Below are positions 52,230-62,700 of a stretch of 64,000 nucleotides of DNA, piece by piece; the first letter of the stretch is position 1; every line of letters begins with the position of its first letter. The translations under genes were made by a program, and so were the position numbers. The stretch is from Chthoniobacteraceae bacterium. GTDB lineage: Bacteria > Verrucomicrobiota > Verrucomicrobiia > Chthoniobacterales > Chthoniobacteraceae. Below the pieces are notes generated by a model. It saw only the letters and a program-made list of their open reading frames with translations, searched no databases and was not told the origin of the DNA. The stretch is from assembly GCA_947476045.1 (NCBI GenBank), contig CANJNZ010000007.1, forward strand, positions 32,171 to 96,170, read 5' to 3'.

Positions 52230-53501
52230 ATGAAAAACATCGCACTCTTCCTCACACTCACCGCCACCATCCATGCCGCAGGTGCACCCTCTGCATCGGT
52301 CTCCACACCGCCGCCCGCGCTCACTGGCGAGTGGAGCAAGCAGCAGATCACCGAATCCTTCTGGGCCGAGGGCGCGTGCGTGGCCGATGTGAACAAGGAC
52401 GGAAAGAACGACATCCTCAGCGGGCCGTTCTGGTATGAAGGGCCGGACTTCAAAAAGGCGCACGAGATTTACCACATGGAAAAAGCCTTCGACCGCAAAA
52501 AGGAGGACGGCACGGTGGAGAAAGTCCCCGGCTTCAAGGGCCTGCTCGGCGGCGTGAACGAATACTCGAACAACTTCATCTCCTACGCCTACGACTTCAA
52601 CGGCGACGGCTGGATGGACTACCTCGTCGTCGGCTTCCCCGGTGCGGAGACGTTTTGGTGGGAAAACCCGCAAGGCAAAGACGAGCTGTGGCAGCGCCAC
52701 ACGGCCGTGAAAGTCACCGACAACGAATCGCCGATGTTTGTGGATGTGAACGGTGACAAAATCCCCGACCTCCTCTGCATGAGCGGTGGCACCATCGGCT
52801 ACGCCACAATGGATCCGAAAAACCCGAATGAAGTCTGGAAATGGAACGCTGCGTCGGGAAAAGACGGTCGCTTTCAAAAATACACCCACGGCATCGGCGC
52901 GGGCGATGTGAACGGCGACGGACGCGTGGACATTCTCGAAGCAGGCGCGTGGTGGGAGCAGCCTGCGAATTGGGACGGCGTTGCACCGTGGACCAAGCAC
53001 GATGCGCAATTCGGCAGCGGCGGCGCGCAGATGTATGCGTATGACGTGAACAACGACGGCAAAGCCGACATCATCACCAGCCTCGCCGCGCACGGTCTCG
53101 GCCTCGCGTGGTTCGAGCAGACAAATGACGGCGGCGTGCAAGGCTGGACCAAGCACCTCATCACCGGCACCAAGCCCGGCGAAGGTGAGACGGACGTGAT
53201 TTTCTCCCAGCCCCACGCCATTGACCTCGTGGACATGAACGGCGACGGCATCAAAGACATCGTCACCGGCAAGCGCTTCTGGGCCCACGGCCCCGGCGGC
53301 GACACCGACGCGAACGCATGGCCCGTCCTCTATTGGTTCGAACTGAAACGCACCGGCGGCAAAGCCAGCTACACCGCGCACATCATCGACGACAACAGCG
53401 GCGTCGGCACGCAAGTCATGGCCACCGACGTGAACGGCGACGGCAAACCCGACATCGTCGTCGGCAACAAACGCGGAGTCTTCGTCCACACGCGCAAGTA
53501 G
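52230..53501 (+). CDS. FG-GAP/VCBS repeat protein, secreted
   Basis: 423 residues from ATG 52230. Signal peptide IALFLTLTATIHAAGAP. Seven D-x-N-x-D-G-type calcium loops: DVNKDGKNDIL, DFNGDGWMDYL, DVNGDKIPDLL, DVNGDGRVDIL, DVNNDGKADII, DMNGDGIKDIV and DVNGDGKPDIVV. This is a beta-propeller of the FG-GAP/integrin-like kind. Extracellular binding or polymer-degradation accessory function is common but not shown. It stands alone before the giant gene. Confidence 0.9.
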   Translation: MKNIALFLTLTATIHAAGAPSASVSTPPPALTGEWSKQQITESFWAEGACVADVNKDGKNDILSGPFWYEGPDFKKAHEIYHMEKAFDRKKEDGTVEKVPGFKGLLGGVNEYSNNFISYAYDFNGDGWMDYLVVGFPGAETFWWENPQGKDELWQRHTAVKVTDNESPMFVDVNGDKIPDLLCMSGGTIGYATMDPKNPNEVWKWNAASGKDGRFQKYTHGIGAGDVNGDGRVDILEAGAWWEQPANWDGVAPWTKHDAQFGSGGAQMYAYDVNNDGKADIITSLAAHGLGLAWFEQTNDGGVQGWTKHLITGTKPGEGETDVIFSQPHAIDLVDMNGDGIKDIVTGKRFWAHGPGGDTDANAWPVLYWFELKRTGGKASYTAHIIDDNSGVGTQVMATDVNGDGKPDIVVGNKRGVFVHTRK

Positions 53502-53709
53502 GCCAAAGTCTGCAACTTGGTGTTCGGTAGAGAAGATACTAGCTTACGGCCAGTTTGCAGGGTTCAGAAGTGGAGCGTTGAAGTTTTCGGACCTCCGGAT
53601 GAGTCCGATAAAGTATTCGCATAATATTTGTAATGGACGTTGTGTGTTTGATGAATTGACTTAAAATTGCTTCATTCCAACACGCAGAAACTCCTTCAAT
53701 CAACTCCCT
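53502..53709. other. intergenic region upstream of the giant gene
   Basis: 208 bases, AT-richer than the flanks, with no gene and no assigned promoter. Confidence 0.6.
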
Positions 53710-56700
53710 ATGAAAACGAAACCTTCTCCCCTTCGTTATCGCGGAATCCGAATCTGTGCACTGCCGTTTGCGGCGTTGTTTGCGGTAAGTGCGTCGGCGG
53801 CGAATATCTCGTGGACTGGGGCGACGGACGCAGTGTGGAGCACCGGGGAAAACTGGGTAGGTGGTGTTGCGCCGGTGGCGGCGGATGTGGCGGTGTTTGA
53901 TGCGGGGTCGATGGAGAAGTTGGACACTTCGATTGGAGCGGAATTTTCGATTCAGGAATTGAGGATCACGACGCCTGAGAGGCTGCTAACCATCGGTGGC
54001 TTAACGAACACACTGACGCTGGGCGCCGGCGGGATTGGGTTGAACGTTGCGCTGCAAGATTTGCAGTTGAACGCGCTGGTGGTGCTCGCTGCCAGGCAGT
54101 CACAAATTGGGGTTGATAGACAGGCCTTCGCAACGAGTGCGGTGATCCACGGTAGCGTCGTGAATTTAAGCAAGATCGAGATCGCAGATATGACGTTCAG
54201 CGGTCCAAATTTATTTGCTGCGGTGTCTTTGTATGAAGGCGAACAACATGATGTGACGAGTAGCTTGAGGGGAACGAAGGTTGAAAAATTGACTTTCACG
54301 GATTTTCGGGCGTTGAGCATCGGTGTTGCGCCGCAGGCAAGTCGGGCGATGGGAGAATTGCGTGTGAGTGATGGCAGTGGCGCGGTGAGGTCTGCGATTG
54401 GCGGAGGGAGGAAGAAGGCAAAAATTTTCTCGCGTAGCGTGAGTAAGACGGGTGCAAAAGAGGAGATTGTAATATCGAAAGAGACGGCGGAGGAACTTCG
54501 TATGGCATTGGCGTTGAAGGATGGCACGGGGTCTTTATTCACGCTGGCTGGTGTTGAGGGGGGTGCTCTGAGCGACACGGGCTTGGGTAATGCAGACGCG
54601 AGCAATGTGAACGTGAGTGCCGTCAACATCGTCGCGGAGAGTAATCAGAATTTGGGACGCCAATACGCGACGACGAGATTGGTTCCGCTAGTGTCCCCGC
54701 CATTGACGGGCGCGTGGACTGGCGAAACGGACGCAAACTGGCTCACCGGCGCAAACTGGTCCGGCAGCACCGCGCCCGGCACCGGGGACACGGCGATTTT
54801 CAACGCTGCTGCGGGAGCGGGCGGTGCCACCATCAGCCTCGGGACTGGCGTCACCGTGAGCACTATCACCTTCGATACGGCCAGCGCAGCGGCATACACC
54901 ATCGGAAGCAGTGGAGTCGGCAATCAGACACTGACCATCAACGACGCGGGCGCGGTGACGATAAACGCCACGGTGGCGAGCAACGAATTGTTCAATGCCA
55001 GCATCGTGCTCGGCACGGGGGCCGCCAACTATACTTTCACAAACAACAGCCCGACGAACACGCTGAGCTTCGCAGGCGGTATATCGGGCGGGACCACGGG
55101 AGCCAAGACGCTCACCATCGCTGGCGCGGGGAATACAGTCATCAACGGCGCCATCGCAACCGGCGCAGGGTCGAGTGTCGCACTCACGGTTTCCGGCACG
55201 GCGACATTGGGCGGTTCGAATACTTACGGTGGAGCGACGACGATCAATGCCGGAGGCATCCTGAACATCCAAAACGGCATCGCACTCGGGTCGAACGGGG
55301 GCGCGACAACGGTGAATAGCGGTGGCGCGTTGCAGGTGCAGGGGAGCATCCTCACTTTGATCGAAGGACTCACGCTGAATGGAGGTGGTATCAGCAACGA
55401 CGGCGCATTGCGGAATATTTCCGGCGTGAACATTTACAACGGCGCGGTGACGCTCGCGAGTGCCGCACGCATTCACTCGGACGCCGGGCGGCTCATCTTC
55501 GATAACACCATTGGGACGGGTGGAAATTTGCTGATCTTCGGTGGTGCTGGCGATGTGTCAGCGGTCGGAGTCATCAGTGCTGCTGGTGGCTTGACGAAGG
55601 AAGCCGCGGGCACGCTCGGGCTGTTTGCAGCGAATACATTTACCGGCAACTCGACACTCAACGGTGGCACTGTGCTGCTCGGCTCTACGGAGACGGCGGG
55701 GACATCCGGCCCGCTTGGCAACAAGGCAGCAGCGGCTGCGGGCACGATCCTTTTCGGCGGCGGCACGCTGCAATTTTCGCCGCAAAATGCGAACGATTAC
55801 TCCGGCCGTTTCAGCACGGCGGGCGGGCAGGCGATCAAAATTGATACCAACAGCCGTAGCGTGACTTTCGCCACGAACATCACGGGCAGCGGCACGAGTT
55901 TCACCAAGATCGGCCTTGGAACGCTGACGCTCGGCGGCGCGGCGAACACCTACGATGGCGGCACCACGATCAACGGCGGCATTCTTCTCGCCGCCGCCGC
56001 CGGTAATCTTCCTGCGAGCGGGACTCTCACGGTGAATGGCGGTGGGACTTTCAGCATGGTCAATGGTGCCGCCGACACAGGCTACGTCACCAACAAGCTG
56101 AGCCTCGCGAACGGCGCGACTCTCGCCTTCGACTGGGCCGGGGCTTCGGCGGACAAACTGACTTCGACCACGGCAGCAACGGCAGCGGGCGTCATCGGAA
56201 TCAATCTGACTCCTGCCGCGCCGTCCGGGACTTCGACTTTGATCAGCGCAGCAAGCGGGCTGAGCGGGGTCAGCTATTTCCTCGCAAACAACACGAACTT
56301 CACCGCATCGCTTACGTCGAGCGACACGGCTGTCTCGGTCGGTTCCTTTGCATCGGTCGCTGCGCTCACGAGCGCCTATTGGGTCGGTAACCAAATCGCC
56401 GCTGCAAACACCGCGGGTGTGGATAGCGCGATGGCGCTCTCGAACGGAACCATCAGCAACTGGTCGTCAGCCGCTGCTTACACCGCGACAGGTCTGGTGC
56501 CCGGCTCCACGGCAAATGTTTTTTTCTCCGTCACCAGCGGAGCCACGCCCACGCAGCAAGGCAACATCGTGCTCGGTTCCGACATGAGTGTGAACAGCGT
56601 GACCTTCAACGACACCACGCCCGTCGTCATCAATGGCTCCAGCGCGCTCACACTGTTCAGCACCGGCACAGGCGCAGCCAGCGCAATCAGCACGAATCAA

Positions 56701-59700
56701 GATGCCACCATCAATGCCGGTGTGATTCTAGGCGCAAACCAGACGTGGACCACGGCAGCGACGAAAACCCTCACGCTTGGCGGCGGCATCGGAAATGTGA
56801 CCGCAGGCGCGGGCCTCACCATCGCAGGCACCGGCACGACACTGATCAACGGCACCGCCTCCTACTCCGGAGCAACCACGGTGAACAACGGGGCCACGCT
56901 CACTTTCGCCGCAGGCAGCAGAAAGACATATCTTGGTGCGGGTAATACGCTCGTCGTGAACGGCGTGGTCAACATCGCGGGTGACGTGGACGTTCATCAT
57001 TTTGGAGGAGCAGGACTCAATGGCGTAATCAACATATCCGGCAATGGCACGCTCACGCTCCGAAGCGCGGAGGGAAACCAGGATCAAAATGCGGGCATCG
57101 GCAATGGCGGTTACGGGATGTTGAACATTACCGGCGGAGCGGTCAGCGTGCTCGCCAGCGGTGGCGCGCCCGGTAGCATGAACATTGAAAACGGTGGCAA
57201 TCAGGGTCTGCTACGTGTCACTGGAGGGACCTTAAATGTGGGCACTATCATCTTTGCTCGTAACGGGGGAGGACCGGGCGAGCTAACGATCACGGGGGGG
57301 GCTATCAACAAGTTCGCAGGCCCATTTGTCCTCGGAGATCGCGGCTCTTTTTCAACGGTGATCAACGTCGCGGGCGGCTTAATTGACAATACCAATCAAA
57401 CCATAGGGTTAAGCCGCGGCACGGGGGCTAATGCAGGGTCCGCATTCGAAGTCGTCAACTTTAATGCAGGCACGATTATTACCAAGGAGTTCTCTGGAGC
57501 GAATAGCGGCTACCAAACGATCATCAATTTTAACGGCGGCACGATTAAGGCGAGTCCGGGCATCTCTGCAGCGAACTTCACGCCTACACCAGCGGCAACC
57601 TCCAGTATTTCCTCCTACGTCAACGGCGCTTTCGGCGCGTTCAATGGCGGCATCGTGTTTGACACCAATGGCAGCAGCACCACGCTCAACTCCAATCTGC
57701 TCGCACCGACTGGCAATGGCATCACGAGTCTGTCACTAGCCACTGGCGGGAGCGGCTATACGGGCGCGCCCATCGTGACGATCTCGGATTCCGGAACGAC
57801 GCAAACTGGGAGCACGACGTTTTCTTCCAACACGATCGCGTTGACCAATACGACGGGAGTCTTTGTCGGCCAGTCCGTCGCCGGCACAGGAATTCCCGCA
57901 GGTTCCATTGTGACGGCAGTGGCGCCGAATACTTCGGTCACAATCTCGCAGATACCTACGGCCATCGGTTCACCGACTTTGACTTTTAAAGGACAAGGCG
58001 CCACCGCATACGCCAATGTCTCCGGTGGCGCGGTGACAGGATTTGTCGTGACGAATCCCGGTGTCGGCTACGTCGGCAGTGTCACAGCTACGCTCGGAGG
58101 TGGTTTCGGCACGGGCGGCAGCGGCACTGCGGCTACGCTGAACGCAATCACGACTGTCGCCAACACCAGCGGCGGCTTGATCAAAAACGGCGCGGGGACA
58201 TTGACCATCGGCGGGGCTGACACTTTCACCGGCCCGATCGCAGTGAACGCAGGCACCCTCGCCTTCGGTGAGGTTGTCATCAACAGCAACTACGGTGTCA
58301 TCTCGGGCGCTGGCTCGATCACGCAATCCGGCACGGGTGTGACGGTGCTGAACAACAACAACAACACCTACACCGGACTGACGACACTCACCGGGGGTGT
58401 GCTGCGGCTGAATGCACTCAATGCGCTGCCCGGCGGCATCGGGAGCACCGGCGGAACCAGCGCGCTCACTTTCAACGGCGGGGTGCTCGGTTTGGGATTT
58501 GGAAATTACTCGCGCAATTTGGGAGTCACGGGCGATGTGACTGCGGCGAACTTCACCGGCGCAGGCGGATGGGCGGCCTATGGCGCGGATCGCACGGTGA
58601 ACATCGGCGGCGCATCAGCAGGCATCACGTGGGCGACGGCGAACACGGGCTTCAACGGACAGGCGATCATATTGGGTTCCTCGACCGCGACGCATACGCT
58701 CGATTTGCAGAACCCGCTCGATCTGGGTGGCTCGGCGCGCACCGTGCAGGTGGATAATGGATTTGCCGACACCGATGGCAAATTGAGCGGACTCATCAGC
58801 GGCACGGGTGGCGGTATTATGAAGACGGGAGCCGGGTTGCTGATGCTGACGAACACGTCGAATTCCTACACGGGTGCGACCACGGTGAATGCGGGCATCC
58901 TTGCCACAAATGCCAATGGCACCTTGCCCGCAGGCACCAACGTGACCGTGAGCGGAAATGCCGCTGGCGTCACTGCCGTGCTCGACCTCGCGGGTAACAG
59001 CACGACCATCGGCACGCTGAGTTTCGGAGGATCGACTGCGAGCAGCGGTGCGGCGGTGAGGACGGGTGCAGGCACGCTGACGCTTGGCGGCGATGTCACT
59101 TACGCAAATGGTGGCAATCCATTGGGCGCAACGCTCAGCGGCAATCTTTCGCTCGGTGCGGCGACGCGCACGTTCAACGTCAATGACAGCGCGACAACGC
59201 CATATGACTTGACGGTCTCCGCCATCATCTCCGGTGGCGTAGGTCTGACGAAAGCGCAGACAGGCACCCTGCTTTTGAGCGGCGCGAATACTTACTCCGG
59301 CGCGACGATCATCAATGCAGGCACACTGCAATCGGCGAACAACGCCGCACTGAACAGCACGCCATCTATCACGGTGACCACTGTCGGTTCATCGCTTGCG
59401 GTGAGCTATGGCGGAGCGGTGGACTATTCGCAGGCACAGGTGGGGACGTTGCTCGCGAAGACAACCTTCAGCGCAAACACGACCGCGCTCGGCTTTGATA
59501 CCTCGAACGCTACGAGCGCAGCGACCTACGGCAACGCGCTTAGCATCGCCGCAGGAGTGACCAAGCTCGGTAGCGGCACGCTCACTTTGAGCGGCAACAA
59601 CAGCTACACTGGCGGCACCACGGTCGTCGTGGGCACACTCATTCTTTCCGGCACCAACAGCGGCACCGGCACCGCGACGATCAACGGCGGCGTGTTGCGC

Positions 59701-62700
59701 GCCAATGACGGCACCGGTCTGAACACCGGCAGCCTACTGACGATCAACGGCGGCGTTTTCGAGACCGGCGCTGACATCGTCCGCAACGGCGGCGCCGCAG
59801 CGGGCAATATGCAGATCACCGGCGGCAACAGCGGCTTCAGCGCGAACGGCGGGCCTGTGCAGGTGGCGTTCGGCGGACTGGCCGCACCGACTGCGCTGAC
59901 GTGGGGCACGGCACCGTTCGCAGTGGGCACTTTGATCCTGAACGGCACGACGGCGAACAACACGCTCGATTTCAAAAACGCCGTCAACTTTGGCGGTGGC
60001 GCACGGACAGTGCAGGTGGATTCAAACGTCGCTACGATGAGCGGCGTCATCAGCAACGGCGGCACTTTGACGAAGACTGGCGGCGGCACGCTTGTTCTCA
60101 GTGGTGCCAACAGCGGCTACACCGCAGGCTTGATCGGAATTGGCGGCACCCTCGCCGTCAACAACGCCATCGGCAGCACGTCCGTCAATTTGTTCGGCGG
60201 CAGCGTGAAGGTGAATGCCGGACTCGGCGGAAGTCTGCCTACGACGGCCACATTATTTTTCGGAGAAAACAACTCCAACTTTCGTGGCGGAGGCTCGTTC
60301 ATTTTCGACAATGCCGGTGCTACTGCCGCAACATCACAAACGCTGGCTTCCATTGGCTCACAGAACAGCCAGCCCAACGATAACACGGTGCAGATTACAC
60401 GCACTGCGGCACAGTCGGTCACTTTGACTTTCACCGCCGTAACCAACAACACCACAGAACAAGGCAACGTCATCAACTTTGTCGCCAAGGATGATGCTGG
60501 CGGCGGCGTCAACGGCACCGACTATAAAATCGTCCTCGGCAACGGACTCAGCGCCCTCGTTGGCGTAGGTGCAGCGAGCTATTTCAACATCACCAGCCAA
60601 AATGCCTACTTCAACGGCAGCGACTTCGCCGTCTATGATCCGGCGGGTTTTGTCCGTGGCGTGAAATACGGTGTGGATGCATTTTCCGCAACGAGTTCGG
60701 GTGGCGCCTCGTTTGCAGTTTCTGGAATATCGAATCAGCAAATCACCGGGAGTATCACCGCACAACCGAGCGTCAATTTGACGGGGCAGGGCGGTGGTAA
60801 CGGCAACTTAAAAATCGTCGGAGCCAGCGATCTCACGATGCAGGCCGGTGCCACGCTCACTTGCTCCGGCGGTGGAAACACTGGTGCCGGAGGCATCATC
60901 AAAACGGGTGGCGGCACGTCCATCATCAGCGGTGGCACGGCGATCAATTTGAGCGGCACGCAGGGGGACATCCGTGTGGATGGAGTGACGGACATTTTGA
61001 ACATCAACATGCCGGTGACGTTTGTTGGCAATACGCGTCTTTTGAAATCCGGTCTCGGCACTTTGATCCTCAGCAACGGCACCTTTGCGATGACGGACGG
61101 GAATTCACGAAACCGTTTGTGGATCAACGGTGGCATCATGGAAGTCGGCGGCAATGCGAGCATGAACGACACCAGCTCTACAATCACACTCGCTAGTGGA
61201 GCGTTGCTTAAATTCAACAGCAGTGCTCCATCGTTTGTGGGCGGAAGCATTGATGGAACCGGCAGTCTCACTGTGAGCAATGGGAGCCTCAGGCTGAGCA
61301 ACTCAGCCAGCTACACGGGTGTGACTACGCTCGACGGCGGCATCCTCAACATCGCGAGCTTTGCGAATGGCGGCACCGCCAGCGGCGTGGGTGCGTCCTC
61401 CAATGCTGCGAGCAATCTCTTGTTCGGCGGTGGCACGCTGCAATTTACCAGCAGCACTGCTGCGACGACGGATCGCCTTTTCACCATCGGCACGGCGAAC
61501 GGCAACAGCGCGACGCTCGACTCATCCGGCACGATCGTAGCGGCGGCGATGACGTTCACCAACACCGGCGCGATTGCCTTCGGAAATACGAACGCACACA
61601 CGCTGACGTTGACCGGCACGAACGTCGCGCAGAACACCTTTGCCCCGGTCATCGGCGACAACACCGGCGCGACTTCCTTGGTGAAGAACGGTGTGAACGC
61701 ATGGGCGCTCACCGGCACGAACAGCTACAGCGGCGGCACGACAATCAACGGCGGCACGCTGACGGCGACAGGGCCGTCCGCATTGGGCGCGACGACAGGC
61801 GCGCTCGCCGTGAACAACACGAACACCGGCGCAGGAAACAACGTCGTGCTGAATCTCTCCACCACGGCTCCGACCACCACCGGCAGCCTGAGCGGCACAA
61901 TCGCCACGCCAGCCAGCGGCACGAACAGCGTGACCATCAACAACGGCGGAAAACTTTTCACCGTGAACCAGACCGCCCCCGGCACCTTCGCGGGAGCCAT
62001 CACCGGCGGCGGTGGTTTCACGCTCGGCAGTCTCGGCGGTAGCACGCTCACGCTCACCGGCGCGAGCAACTACGGCGGCGCGACCAGCGTCAACGCAGGC
62101 ACACTCGCGCTCTCGGGCGGCGATGCACTGGGAAACACGGTCATCACCGTCGCGGGTGGCGCAACATTCGCGGCGAAGCCCGGCAGCGGCATCGTCACCG
62201 CCGGAACCACTGGCGCAGGCACAGTTGGCGCGTCGCTCACACTCAATGCAGGCAGCGCATTCACGATGGCGGACAACGGCATCGGGACATTCAACCTCCA
62301 GCAGAATTCATCCTTCGTTTCCGGCGGTCTGTTGATCAATGCCCCAAGCGGCACGGCGCCTACGCTCACCTTCGATATCGGCAACGGCACGATTGACCTT
62401 CTCAATGTGAGCCGCGGCGTCTCCACGAACACAGTGCTTGGTCAAATCAACTTCGCCGCCTTGACGGGACTGACCAGCCTCACGCCCGGCAGCTACCCGT
62501 TCATCACCGCAGCCAGCGGCCTTGGTGCTTCGACTTTCACCCTCGCTAGTTCTGTCCTCGTCGTTGGCAGCAACGCCTACAACCTCACACTCTCCAACTC
62601 GACGGCCACGCAGGAAGTTCTGACCATCACACCGAACGGAGGCAGCGGGCCGATTCAGTCATTCGTCCGCACGGCACCGGTCAGCCCGATCAACGCACGC

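Noticed and set aside
52194..53489. 431-codon minus frame opposite the FG-GAP gene
   Set aside because: Shadow of the calcium-loop repeats in a GC-rich gene.
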